Of a DNA stretch of 46,952 nucleotides, positions 12,739-26,374 are shown piece by piece. The translations under genes were made by a program, and so were the position numbers. Below the pieces are notes generated by a model. That model searched no databases. It saw only the letters and a list, made by a program, of their open reading frames with translations, and had not been told where the DNA came from. The stretch's first letter is position 1; the number at the start of each line of letters is the position of its first letter. Source of the stretch: Armadillidium nasatum (taxonomy: Eukaryota; Arthropoda; Malacostraca; Isopoda; Armadillidiidae); contig SEYY01008660.1 of NCBI GenBank assembly GCA_009176605.1, positions 1 through 46,952 on the forward strand. Reading direction: 5' to 3'.

Positions 12739-15000
12739 GAAAAAGAAACACTAAGAATTTTGAAGACAGATGAAGGTTTGGGTTGAGTGCTTTCGAAGAA
12801 GATGTAATAGTTGTGTGGAAGGTTGTGTCGAGTAGAAAGATGGAGGAATTGAGTTTCTAAAGCATTGAAAACGAACATGTCTTTGAAATACGAGAAAGAT
12901 CAGGGTCAGTTGCTCCAAGGCCACCTTCCTTTCAAAGTTTAAGGAGTAATGAAGGTTGGAGTAATCAGCATAGAAGTGGATAGGTGATGAAGTAATAGAG
13001 ACAAGTCCATTAAGGAAAAATGGAAAAAGGGTTGGGGATAGGATATATCCTCCAGGAGCTTCACTATTTATAGATGTAAAGGAAAAACGGTTGCCGTCTA
13101 CAGCAACTGCTAAAGAAAGACCAGATATGAAATTTAGAGTGAAGGATATATTCAGAAAGAGGGAAGTTTGGAAATGAAAGCTTTTTGCCAGACTCTATAG
13201 AAGGCTTCGATATGTCAAGCGCCACAGCGTAAGATTCACCGAAACACCGAAGAAAGGAGTACCAAGATTAAGAAAGATGGGAAAGAAGATCACCAGTAGA
13301 GCACTCTTTACGAAAACCACATTGACGGTCAGTGAATTGATTAGAAGAAATAAGGCGTTTCCAAATCTTCTTGTTAAGGATAGATTCGAAATTTTAAGAA
13401 CGAACGGAGGTTAAAGAAATAGGAAGATAGTTAGATGATTTAGGTGGGTCCCCCTTCTTTGACACAGTCTGAATGAGCGCACGTTTCCAGCGAGAAGGGT
13501 AAGTTGAAGTAGAAAGACAGAGATTAAATAGTTCGCCAAGGCATGGTAGGGTACAAACTTAGGAGCATAAGTTTTGAGAACCGAAGGAGAACGACCATCA
13601 GAAATGACTTCTTTAGAATAAAAAACTATATTTGGCATAAATGAGTTTGAGGGGGTTGAAAGATTAGGAATAGATCGGAATAGTTTAAGGTAGAATCAGA
13701 GGCAAAACTTTAAGCGAAGAATTCAGCTTTAGTAAAAGGTAAAACGGCAGTTGTGCAGTCAGAAGAAACTAGAGGAGGGAAAGAGGGAGAAGCAAAGTTA
13801 GAGTTGACATTTTTTGAAAAATGCCAGAAAGGAAAAGAGGAAGAGGAACCAGAAAGATTATTACATTTGCGGAGGAGAAAAAAGTTTTTGATGTCACGAA
13901 GAATAGATTTTAAAAGATTCCGAAATGAAATATAAGTTGAATGAGTTTCTGGAGTAGGAAGACAACAGTAATCCCTGAAGGTAGCATTCCTGCGACGGAT
14001 AGCACGAGAACAAGTTGAGTTAAACCAAGATTTTTTAAACTTAGTTGAAAGGAAAAATATGAAATCTTCGCCTCCATGAAAAGAGAATTACATCGGTAAT
14101 GCGCTCAGCACCCTCCGAGGAACACCTCCCACAGAAGCAATAATCATTCCTTTTAAAATCAAAATAATACAATCGCAAGTCAGACCAATTAACGGCAGCG
14201 AAATGCCAGAAGCATCTCTTCGCCGAAGGCTGGGGCCATTCTTGCAGAATACTTGAAGAGATAGAACAAGAAACGGAGATTAAAAGGTAATAGGATGAAC
14301 TCAGAGGAAGAAAGAGTTAAAACAGTATTAGGTGAAGGTTAAGAAAAAATCAAGTACAGTATGTTGGGTTCATCATCATGACGGTCAAGGATACGGGTAG
14401 GGAGTTTCTCCAACTGCTCAAGGTTGTTCTGGATAGAAAAGTCATAGGTAAGTTCACCAGCAGTATAATGAGAAAAAGAAAGAATTTTAAAGTTTAAATA
14501 GTTAAAGATTTTTTTATTGTCAGTAGAGTTAGGAGACAAATTGACAAAACAAATAAATTTAACAATAGAATTGCAAGAGAGCTTAAGCCATAAAGTAGAG
14601 AATTCAGAAGACTCCAAATCAGTGAAATATGCTCAATATGCGCCTTTGACTGAAAATTGAGGATAGAGACTGAAGGAGGTAACAGAATAATGTTTGCTGT
14701 CAATGCACCCATCTGAGTTTCGGTTAGGAACAAGAGATGAGGTTTAGAAGAAGAGAGATGATGTTCAACATAGGAGAAATTAGAAAAAAGGCCGCAAATG
14801 TTGAAGAAATTAATAGAAAAAAGAAGATTTGACACCGGGGCAAGACGGAGGAGAGTTTTTGGCGGCACCATCTCCATAATCAGAGGTCACCAACTCCCAA
14901 GTCATGAAGGGGTGAGGGTTGGACGAGGGGTATTCTTTGAATGCCGCTACTCTAAGCATCTCCGAGGCTGATTTAAGTTTCTCCATTTTAACCATTTTAA
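12739..15000 (-). mobile_element. Jockey-like LINE copy B (3'-truncated)
   Basis: Minus strand. It is colinear with the copy at about 40560-43040. Endonuclease fragments lie at 14339-14617 ([22 protein letters not shown]) and 14494-14877 ([17 protein letters not shown]). The inter-domain region follows, then RT N-terminal pieces at 13411-13638 and the region after the YADD motif at 12663-12878 (NALETQFLHLSTRHNLPHNY). The frames are shattered by many indels, more than in copy A. Its 3' end is cut at 12739 where foldback FB1 begins. The LINE sequence does not resume on the far side of FB1, so truncation or a larger rearrangement occurred. Confidence 0.85.
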
Positions 15001-15109
15001 ATAGGTAATGTATAATTAAGCGATTGTAAATTTGGGGGATTGTAAATGTGGTGAAGAGGCAATGTGAACATAGACACTCTAATATGAGACGAGGGTACAC
15101 TAGAGACGA
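15001..15109. other. Unassigned spacer
   Basis: Short AT-rich sequence between LINE copies B and C, possibly part of the LINE 5' untranslated region. Confidence 0.3.
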
Positions 15110-15612
15110 GAAATTCACCAAAATGCCAAAGAGCTGAGGACCAAGAGTCAGAGAGAAGGGAAAGATCTCCAGTAAAGCATTTTTTTTTACGAAAGTCAGA
15201 TAAGATTAGAAGAATTGAGATGTTTCTAAATACTCTTGTTTAGTATAGGTTCGATAGATGGAGGTTAAAGAAATGGGACAATAATAATTGGAGAGTTCAG
15301 AGAGCTCCTCTTTTTTGGAACAGAGTGAATGAGTTCACGTTTCCAGCAAGAAGAGAAAGTTAAAGTAAAGAGACACAGACGAAAATTTACCAATGTAGGG
15401 TGCAAGCTCAGAAACCCAAGTTTTGAAAACAGTAAGAAGGATACCATAAGGGTCGTATGCTTTCTTAGTGATAAACTCAGAGAACATAGAAATGGCATCT
15501 TTAGAAGACATAAATATATTAAATTGGGTGAAGGAGTAGGAATAGCTCTGGAATCGTCTAATGTTGAATTAGAGGCAAAAGTTTGAAAAAAAATTTCTTT
15601 AGTAGAAGGCAA
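15110..15612 (-). mobile_element. Jockey-like LINE fragment C (RT N-terminal region)
   Basis: Minus strand, colinear with about 41130-41660 of the main copy. The frame at 15265-15612 shows [17 protein letters not shown] and FSSCWKRELIHSVPKK. Both ends are internal to the LINE. The 5' end stops at the (AT)n tract starting near 15618. Frameshifted and non-functional. Confidence 0.85.
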
Positions 15613-15615
15613 AAC

Positions 15616-16907
<1,292 letters not shown>

Positions 16908-17094
16908 CATGGGTGTAGTCCCAGGTAGGCCCCAGAGGGACCCCAGGGACCCCCAAGTTGGGATTCCATGACCCTAAATAAAAAAATAAATAAAAAATAA
17001 ATAAAAAATTAAAAAAAATGAAAAAAAATAAAAATACAAAAAATACAACAAAAATTTAATTAATTAATTAACTAATTAATTAATTAAATAAATA

Positions 17095-17172
<78 letters not shown>

Positions 17173-17256
17173 GGGACCCCAGGATTTAGTCCCCCTTCCC
17201 TAGGGCGGAGCCCCGTTGACCCCGAAAAAAAAATAAAAAAAATAAAATAAATAAAT
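16908..17256. repeat. GC-rich islands among A-rich and (AT)n low-complexity DNA
   Basis: Two short islands, at 16911-16975 (several GGGACCCC-type blocks) and 17171-17225 (ACGGGACCCCAGG...), flank (AAAT)n sequence and an AT run at 17098-17171. Their repeated GGGACCC words suggest remnants of a repeat, but I cannot align them well to each other. Confidence 0.5.
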
Positions 17257-17651
<395 letters not shown>

Positions 17652-17719
17652 GGGTAGGGTGAAAAAAATAATAGTTATTAATCAATTAAAAATTAATTAA
17701 TAAAATTGTTATGAAATAA

Positions 17720-17965
17720 TAATTATTGAACTCGTGTTAAAACACGTTGCATCCCTCAGGGGGATCACCTCCCACCTCCCTAACAGCCGCAAACTCAGAA
17801 CTCGTTTCAACATAAGGAGCCTCACCATCCCTCGGATATTCTCATCAACACAGGGGCATGTATATTACCACACCACATCCTATAGCCCAGCACCCTTCAC
17901 AGGGAACCATTCACCTAGCCATTCTGCAAGGGTTCGCACCCGCCAAACCGAGGGAGCTTGTTAAA
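17720..17965 (+). repeat. GC-rich dispersed repeat G, copy 2
   Basis: The end of this stretch matches the reverse complement of 8946-9070. The 5' part (CCCTCAGGGGGATCACC and onward) has no partner in the window. A 76-residue open frame covers it (17734-17964), but with no recognisable domain; coding is not supported. Confidence 0.5.
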
Positions 17966-18007
17966 AAATAATGCTCACAGGGTGTTCCACGTGAGCATAT
18001 TTTTTAA
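17959..18007. repeat. Hairpin-forming inverted repeat
   Basis: TTAAAAAATAATGCTCAC and GTGAGCATATTTTTTAA pair around a 12-base loop. It lies directly after repeat G copy 2 and might be its 3' end or a miniature element. Role unknown. Confidence 0.7.
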
Positions 18008-18154
18008 TAAATAATATAAAAAAAATAATACAAAAATAATAACAATAATAGAAAATGAAAAATAAAAAATAAATAAATAAAAATAAAAGTAAAAATAAAA
18101 AATAAAAAAAAAAATTAAAATAAAAAATATAAAAAAATATATAAAAATAAAATT

Positions 18155-18237
<83 letters not shown>
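18008..18237. repeat. A-rich low complexity and (AT)n
   Basis: (AAAT)n-like sequence followed by an 80 bp AT run (18158-18237). Confidence 0.95.
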
Positions 18238-18239
<2 letters not shown>

Positions 18240-18290
18240 CGTAGGGGTATCCCATCCCCCTACCCTACCCCTCCCATATCCCTCCCTCAC
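18238..18290 (+). repeat. Repeat G fragment, copy 3
   Basis: GTAGGGGTATCCCATC and the following CCCTACC blocks match the reverse complement of about 9030-9085. As in copy 1, it begins exactly where an (AT)n tract stops. Confidence 0.5.
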
Positions 18291-18418
18291 TTTATTGCTA
18301 TTAAGAACACACACGCATACACATATATAGGATATTTCCATATAATTGTTTTTAGGTCTTTCAACTAATTAAATAAGTTTCACTAAATATTATTTTACAT
18401 TTTTTCCAGTTTGCAATG

Positions 18419-18492
<74 letters not shown>

Positions 18493-18596
18493 CATATAAC
18501 AGATTGTTAAACACATATACAATACCTACACACACATACACACACATACACACACACACGCACACACTTACTCACACAGACATATCAAAAATCATA

Positions 18597-18682
<86 letters not shown>
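18419..18682. repeat. (TTA)n, (CA)n, (TTA)n compound microsatellite
   Basis: TTA runs at 18419-18492 and 18597-18682 bracket an imperfect CA-rich run (18526-18572). Confidence 0.98.
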
Positions 18683-19518
18683 GTTATACGTAATAGCAGC
18701 ATTAGTAGTATCTCATACCCTAAGCCCTTAAGATATCTTACTTAGCATCATGAGGTAAGCTATAGAAGCTTGTAAAGGCAGACACACAACAAACACACAC
18801 ACATACTCATATATACACACACGCAAGCTCAAAATAAGTAAATGACAGATATACATTCTCTAATACATTCACTAATGCAACATCTTTCTCCCAAACACAA
18901 ACAAAGAAAAATATTCACCCATAAGCTCATTTAATTTGCAGAATCAGGCATCCTAGCAGCAGTTGAAGACGTTTAAACATAAACTGGTAAACTTTATACA
19001 CAACTAAATAAAAAGACAAACAAACATGACCACTTTTACACATGGTCGATCGTTTCAAAAATATAAGTTTATTTAGATATGAATATTTAAAAAAAATATT
19101 AATAAAATCTATTTGCGTTTAAGTTTTAAAATAATTAAGAATTTTTTAAGATGAAAAACTTTTTCACTAAGCATTTTAAAGAAACTTCATTAAATATTAA
19201 ATGAAGATTATAAATTAACACTTCGAAAATATTTCATTCATATAAACTATGTATTTTATATAGTTAATAAGTAATATGAACATAATGTGGGCACTGAATT
19301 GTTTTTAAAACAAATGTAATCGCATAACCTGTAATATATATAATATCACAATATAATATAACATATTTACATACTAATGATATTCAGCCAATTGGCATTG
19401 GACATTAGCACGAAACAAGGTTAAACCCTGTTCCTTATTCAGATTCACCCAATCATCAGAGGGCGTCATCATAAAGCATTACACAATGCTAAGCCCAGCA
19501 CCCCTTTCTACATAGGCC
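18683..19518. other. Gene-free AT-rich stretch
   Basis: No open frame or element recognised, apart from a few CA-rich patches near 18780-18830. Confidence 0.5.
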
Positions 19519-19900
19519 AGGTAAATATCTGCTAACCTTTATACCGTTTTTGACATTGATTGATGGAAATATAAACCCACCCTAATAAATTACGCTTTCC
19601 AGGTAATTAAATCTGGACCTTTATGCCTTTTTTTGACATTGATTGATGGAAATATAAGCCTATCCTAATAAATTCAGCTTTTGCCTTTTTCTTGACGTTG
19701 ATTGATTGGAGCATAATAAGCCAATTGCTTACACCGTTTATCACCATAATCCAGATGATCATTTACATATACAGTATGTTCCATTTACTCGGTTCACCTT
19801 TTAATTTTCCAGGTAAATACCATCATACCCTTAGACCTTTTTCTAGACATCGACGAATGGAGCACACAGGTCCTGGTCGAGATTCCATAGCCCTAGCATC
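19519..19900. repeat. Degenerate tandem repeat, unit about 84 bp
   Basis: The words AGGTAAATATCTGCTAACC / AGGTAATTAAATCTGGACC (19519, 19602) and TTTTTGACATTGATTGATGG (19546, 19630) recur 84 bp apart. Looser copies of both words appear near 19687, 19811 and 19838. At least two good units and two partial ones. Confidence 0.7.
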
Positions 19901-19917
19901 ATACATATCTTTAAGGA

Positions 19918-19918
19918 C

Positions 19919-19980
<62 letters not shown>

Positions 19981-20008
19981 ATTATAATTATTATTATTAT
20001 TATTATTA

Positions 20009-20052
<44 letters not shown>

Positions 20053-20121
20053 ATAATAATTATTATTATTATTATTATATATAATTATAATAATAATTAT
20101 TATTATTATTATTATTATATA

Positions 20122-20187
<66 letters not shown>
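19918..20187. repeat. (ATT)n microsatellite
   Basis: About 270 bp of ATT repeats with several phase changes and AATAAT inversions near 20045-20095. Confidence 0.98.
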
Positions 20188-20191
<4 letters not shown>

Positions 20192-20393
20192 CCAATTTTT
20201 AACCATATAGACATATATTAGAGCTCATTACACCTGATCCATATCAACAGCCGACATGCTTAAACCCGAAAAATAGTAAACTCCATATTCTACACATGTT
20301 AATTCTCCTTTATTTCGTTTTCCCAGCATATTCTGCCTATCTCTCATGAGAAAGACCGAAATCTTACCAACACACGTCACAACTTTTCCTTTA

Positions 20394-20485
<92 letters not shown>

Positions 20486-22060
20486 TTCAACCATATAGAC
20501 TTATAAATTAGGCCCCATTGCATTCTACCCAAATCAAGAGCCGACATACTTAACCCGAAAGATATTAAACTCTATATTTCTTCATAAACTAAATACCCTT
20601 TATCCTGTTTTCACTGGATTTCTCACGATAAAGACCATATCCTCACCAGCACTCGTCGCAACGCATCCTTCATATATACATTTCATTTATTGATCATACT
20701 TTTACTTGAATAATACAACAACTCATACTAAGATTTCTAACAGCATCAAACATATCAACACCCAAATCTACCAATATCATGGGTATTAAAACTAATAACT
20801 TATTCATTGACTTTCAAATGGTACCAATATTCAATTTAAATAACTCGTAAAAACTTTGTATTTTCGCACATACTCTATTTTCTTATGGATCTTCATAATT
20901 AATCTGCTTTAGATGCCAATATATAAACAATACGAGCATTATTATACATAATATATGTAATATATGATTGATAGGTTTCAGACAGCATCAAACATATTAA
21001 TACCCAATTCTACCAATATCGTATACCCTAACATGCTTTAGATGCTAAAATATCAACAATACAAGCATTCATACTAAGGTTTCGGGCAGCATCAAACATA
21101 AGAACACCCAAATCTACCAATATCGAGGGTAAGAAAACTAATAACTTATTCAATTACTTCCAAAGGATATCAGCATTCAATATAACTATCTCGTAAAAAC
21201 TTGTAATTTTCAGACTTCAGCTATTTTCTTATGGCTCTTTATACACTATCTTTCTTAAGTTACCAATATTTCAACAACACAAACATTTATACTAAGGTTT
21301 CGTACCACATCAAACATGGGAATTATCGAATTTAGCAATCCTAGTGAACATATATGCTACGTTATCAATATCGCAGTTAAGCAAACTAATAACTTATTCA
21401 TTTACTTTTGAATGGTACCAATATTCAATATAGCTAGTTCGTAAAAATTTGCATTATTAAGGCTCATTACGACTGATCTATATCAAGATCCGACATGCAT
21501 AATACCGAAAGATAGGAAACTCCATATTCAGCACATATTAAATATCCTTTATTCCATTTCCCCAGCATATTCTACTTATCTCCACCGATAAATATGTCAA
21601 CACTCGTCATAGCTTCTTCATTTTATTATCATTATTAATTTTCACTCGCATAAACTTATATATTAGACCTCATCACACACGATCCAAATCAAGAGCTGAC
21701 ATACTTACCATCGAAAGATGGTAAGCTCCATATTTCATTATATGCTAAATGCCCTTTATCCGGCTTTCACTGAATATTTAGCCGACTCCTCATGATAAAG
21801 ACCAAATCCTCTCCAGCACTTGTCATAACTCAGCCTTCATATATATATACATTTCATTCATGGAGCATACTTTTACATGAACAATACAAACAGTTATACT
21901 GCTTTCTAACAGCGTCATACATAAGAATACCCAAATTTCCCAAATCTAGTTAACAGGTATATACCCGATTTTTCACATCTAGTTAGCATTTATGCAGCAT
22001 TTCAATAACGAGGCCATGCTGCCTAATAACATATTCATTTACTTTCGATTGGTAAGACAA
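20188..22060. repeat. Complex direct-repeat array, with (ATT)n at 20394-20482
   Basis: Two interleaved modules recur. Module 1 (ATATAGAC...AAGAGCCGACAT...CCGAAAGATA...CACTCGTCA) occurs near 20190, 20490, 21455 and 21650. Module 2 (CATCAAACAT...CCAAATCTACCAATATC...AACTAATAACTTATTCA...CTCGTAAAAACTT) occurs near 20745, 20986 (shortened), 21090, 21311 and 21900. Copies are diverged by substitutions and indels. Both modules reappear at 30698-31400. There are no long open frames. This is satellite-like or high-copy composite repeat DNA. Confidence 0.75.
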
Positions 22061-22600
22061 GCGAAGTCAAATTTGTTAGGTTGTCAGGTTGTTGGGGTTA
22101 GGGGTGGTAAGATTAAAATATATTAGCTTTAAAATATAAAATGTACATTTCTGGAAACATGAGATAGCGACGTAATGCTGAATTTTGTATATTACTTTTA
22201 AAACACGCTTCTTATTTTGTGTGAAACATGTCAAAACACTGCTAACTTTGTGTTTACCTACACTCTCATACCAAAACATATAAATTGCTATCGAAATTAT
22301 TGGTATATTAGTATAATTATATAATTTCTGCGTATTGTGTGCTCATGATTAATGTACCCTATTTTCTATATTGGAGTACTTCCTGAAATTACTGTACTGT
22401 ATAACTGTCGATGATCGATTTATGTTAAAAATGCTTACAATAGCTAACGATAGTAAAAATACAGATCGTGACAGAGTCGTACATGTAAATAACTGTTTTT
22501 TTCATGTTTAATATGAAATATTTACCTCGTATTTGAAATACGTTAACTTGAAAATGCATGAATAGCTAATGTTATATGTTATATGTTGAAGAAGCGCATA
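22061..22600. other. Gene-free AT-rich stretch
   Basis: No convincing coding, repeat or element signal. A 67-codon minus-strand frame (22076-22279) has no recognisable features. Confidence 0.45.
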
Positions 22601-23790
22601 TAAAGGTTCAATAGATGCTGTGTTAGAGGGAAATAGGCATATCTTTTATCAAGTTTTAATGATAGAAAGTCAAATTTGTTATTGCGAAATAAGATATATG
22701 ATGAAAGATTTAGATAAGAAATGTTTGTGAGCCTCTATAAACTGTATGTTAGAGAGATAATGATATCTGTTTGAGCTTGTCAAAGTGTTTAAAGTCAGGA
22801 AGTATGTAGTACTTAAATCACATCTTGGAGGGATTAGGGTATGAATTGTATATCAAGTTCTATAAATTGCGCGCTAATAGAGATGCCGGAATATCTTTGA
22901 CCATAACTATGCAATAAAAAATAAGTTGAACATGAAGAAATAAGTTAAATGGTTATGAGTTTATGTTGAATATTAATATAAAGTAGTGCAATTTGTATGC
23001 TAGATAGAAGATGCCATGTCTTTGTTCATGTCTTAATGATAAAGTTGAGTTAACCTTGGAGAATCAATTTAAATGTTGAATAGTATTGAGGTGAATAGTG
23101 AATGAAAAGTTCTATGACTTGCGTACCAGATAGATACTAGCATTACTTTGTTCATACAATAAATACTAAAGGTAGGTTAAATACAGATATTTAAGTTGTA
23201 CATTGATGAGGCTTAGGGTGAAAATATATGTAAGTACAATAAAATATAAGTTAAAGAGACGGCTGTATGTTTTTGATTATGCTTTATTGACAAAACGATT
23301 AGCGTACTATGATGAATTAAGATATACATTGAAAGAATTAGATAAGAAATGCATGTAATTTCCTATAAATTGTATGTTGGAGAGTGGATAACATGTGTTT
23401 GGTTTTGTCGAAGTATTAAAAGTAAGGTTATATAAGGAGATTAAGATTTAGATTCAAGGGATAGGGAATGAAATGTGGGCCAGAGAGATGTCTTTCATCA
23501 TGCATAATTGTTAAAAAGATGAATTGTTTATTGAGTTTTACAGTAAATGATGTGGAACTTAGGGTTAGAAATGTATATGAAGGAACAATTAATTATATCC
23601 TATATAGGTGACCATGGAGATTCAAATTATATATTGAATAGTTTTGGTTGAACAATGAGAGTAAAGTTCTGTAATTTGTATGTCAGATAAATACTAACAT
23701 GTTTTTGTTCATGCATTTGTGATAAAAGATAGTTTAATGGTTAGATTTATGACGCATACTGAGAAACTTAGAGCAGAAACCTATACAGTG
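22601..23790. repeat. Degenerate satellite, period about 125 bp
   Basis: A shared start word (TCTATAAATTGTATGTTAGAGA and variants), followed by a TTTGTTCATG-like word, recurs near 22605, 22733, 22857, 22985, 23106, 23240, 23363, 23470 and 23666. Spacings are mostly 121-134 bp. Units differ by many substitutions and small indels; two units near 23470-23660 are shortened. No coding frame spans the array. Confidence 0.75.
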
Positions 23791-24269
23791 TCTATGATAT
23801 GTGTATGAATGCAGTGGGAGAGCATGAATACAGTGTAAATAAAGACTCAGTTTGCGTTAGTGAGATATTTTGTGGGACAAATATATTTAGAGAGGTGGTT
23901 AATAGCTTTAAATGAGTGTGATATGTTTGTTAGAAGTAATATACATGAATTTTGCTTTGATATGTCAAGTATATCAGTGATTATAATGTTAACATTTTAA
24001 ACAAACTGGTCTTAGTTGGTTACAATTGCTGTGTATGCGAATGTGATTGGGCGAGTGTATTTGGTCATCACAGAGTCCTTATACGTATTACGTATTTTAC
24101 TACGTGCATGAGCGACAAAGTTGAAAAAATTTCAAAATCCTGCGAATAGGATAACGGTTGGAAATTGTTACCATGACAATTTCATGAATGCGGGTAGCAT
24201 GGTGATGTCTTCGATGAAGTTATGTGGGTTTGTATGTACTTGTGTATGTGTTTATATGTTTATGTGAGA
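23791..24269. other. Gene-free sequence
   Basis: No gene or repeat recognised; composition is less AT-biased than its surroundings. Confidence 0.45.
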
Positions 24270-24790
24270 AGAAGGTGGTAAAAAAAAATAAATAGAAAAA
24301 AAATAGAAAACAAAAAAAAAATAAAAATAGAAAATAATTTATTTCAAAAAAATAAAAATAAAAATAAAAACAAAATAAAAGAAGAAATAAAAAATAGAAA
24401 TAGAAATAAAAAATAATCTATTACAAATAAAAACAATAAAGAAAAATAAAAATGAAAAATAAAAATAGAAAATAATTTATTTAAAAATAGAAAAAGAAAA
24501 AAGAAAAAATAGAAAAAATGAAAAATAACAATAGAAAAAATAAACAGAAATAAAAAATAATTTATTTAAAAATAAAAAAAAAATAGAAATAAATATTAGA
24601 CATAAAAAAATTGAAAAAATAAAAAACAAAATAAAAGAAAAAAATAAATTAAAAAAAAAATAAAAAAAAATAAAAAATAAAAATAAAAATAAAAATAATT
24701 TATTCAAAAATAAAAAAGGGAAAAGAAAAAGAAAAAGAGAATAGAAAAAGATAAATGAAAATAAAAATTAAAAATAAATAAAAATACAGA
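24270..24790. repeat. A-rich low-complexity block
   Basis: AAAAT/AAATAG-type degenerate repeats with an ATAATTTATTTAAAAATA word recurring near 24333, 24412, 24470, 24550 and 24695. Confidence 0.9.
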
Positions 24791-24859
24791 GATGTTCGTT
24801 TAAGTTAAATAAAAAAAGTTTCAAGTCAGGACTTGAATGCAAATAAATAAAGAAAAAGT

Positions 24860-26340
24860 ATGACGTCATAAAAAATATGGTCATGACGTCATAATATTTT
24901 TACATTCTCACTTGAAAGTCATAATTATTCCCTCTAAAAATAAAAATGTCACGTGATGATGACGTCATGAATATCAATGCATACGTTCGCGCGCCTCATT
25001 GTGTTATTCCACGCATCCATTTGAGGATTCAAAGTCACGTGATATTGATGATAAAAACCATAAGGAAAAAAATTGTAGTTAAAGTCTCATGATTGCCCAT
25101 GCTATGACGTCACAGTATATGGTGTGTGTGTGAGTGTGTGTGTGTGTGTTTGCGCATGCGTAGGTGACATCTTCACCGAGTGCTCCTACATCATGATTGG
25201 CTCACCGCTTTATCTGGTTGTAGCCAGTGAGGCATTGTATGTTGTCTTACCTTCAGTGCCAGCTTCGCTGATACGAACTCTCCTCTTACTGAGTGAGTTA
25301 CATGACCTAGCATGGATTCCACGTACTAGAAAGTGTAAGAAGAAGTTAGAAAGTGTTAGAAAAAGCTAGCATGACGTCACAAGGTAAGGTGTGTGTGTAC
25401 ACATGTGCCCATATAGAAACCCCGTGACCAAGAAATGGTGATCAAGATCACGGATGAAAATCTATGGAAATAAAAACCACATGGTCAAAATGACGGATAC
25501 CACGTGGTCAAGATGGAAGATACCAAATTCAAGATGGCGCACAGAAATTCAAGATGGAATAAAGAAGAAAGTATGACTTCACAAGAATATGGTCATGACG
25601 TCATAATATTTTTACTTGCGTATTTGAAAGTGGTAAAAATAAAATGTCACGTGATGATGACGTCATGAATGTTTGTGTATGCGTTCACGAGCAACGTTGC
25701 GTTATTCCGCCGAAAAGCACGCCTTGCCACGCCGTCCGCACCGTCCGCGAAGGGGCTTAACCCACGGATATGATCTGCGAGTCAACTACAAGACAAACTA
25801 AAATACGTAATAATTATAATTGTTATGTAACAATAGATGATTATTATACAATCAGTAAAAATAATAATAGCAATAGCAATTTCAAAGTCGAAAACGTGGC
25901 GTGTGAATACAATAATTCGCTCATTCTAAGGTATGATCAAGTTGTTTTAGTGGTAGCGTCATGGAATACAAACCAGAAGGTCGAAGTTTTGAATTCTGGT
26001 CTCACAAAAGTTTTAAGTTTTTACTGTAAACATTGGAGGTAGTTTGATTTTCACTCAATATGCTGCCGTCAAGAAGAAATGGCGGGAAAATTCAAAATCA
26101 AATTCAAGATAGCGGAAACCAAGTGATCAAAATGTCGGACAGAAATCAAGTAGTTAAGAGAAAAAATCTACTGAAATAAAAACCATGTGATCAAGAATAA
26201 GCAAGTGATGAAGAAATAAAATGGCGGTCTGATGACGTCATAGTCTCAAGATAGCCCCGTGCCCATGACTTCACAGGATACGGTGTGTGCGCATGCGCGG
26301 ATGACGTCATCACCAAGTGTGCCTGCATCCTGATTGGTCC
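24860..26340. repeat. Directly duplicated blocks rich in TGACGTCA
   Basis: Sequence at 24875-25020 recurs at 25570-25720, sharing GGTCATGACGTCATAATATT and TGTCACGTGATGATGACGTC at matching spacing. Sequence at 25095-25200 recurs in diverged form at 26245-26335, sharing the CGCATGCG, ...TCACCGAGTG/TCACCAAGTG and TGATTGG words. Between them, CAAGATGG-type short repeats recur at 25490-25560 and 26095-26215. At least seven exact TGACGTCA palindromes (CRE/bZIP consensus) and two CACGTG-containing sites are present. Whether any is used for regulation is unknown. They may simply be part of an amplified repeat. Confidence 0.65.
25937..26012 (+). repeat. tRNA-derived sequence (SINE head or tRNA pseudogene)
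   Basis: GTTGTTTTAGTGGTAGCGTC resembles a tRNA 5' half and A box, and the AAGTTTTGAATTCTGGTCTCA region resembles a decayed T arm (GGTTCGAATCC consensus), spaced as in a tRNA. The anticodon stem is not clean. Probably a tRNA-derived SINE or dead tRNA. Confidence 0.35.
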
Positions 26341-26374
26341 ACGAATGTCACCGGATGTTGCCAGATGTTGCTGG

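Noticed and set aside
22601-23790. A CRISPR-like array
   Set aside because: The period is about 125 bp with no conserved short repeat or unique spacers, and the genome is clearly eukaryotic; it is a degenerate satellite.
25770-26042. 90-codon plus-strand frame
   Set aside because: It overlaps the tRNA-like sequence and duplicated repeat DNA, with no domain or codon-use support.
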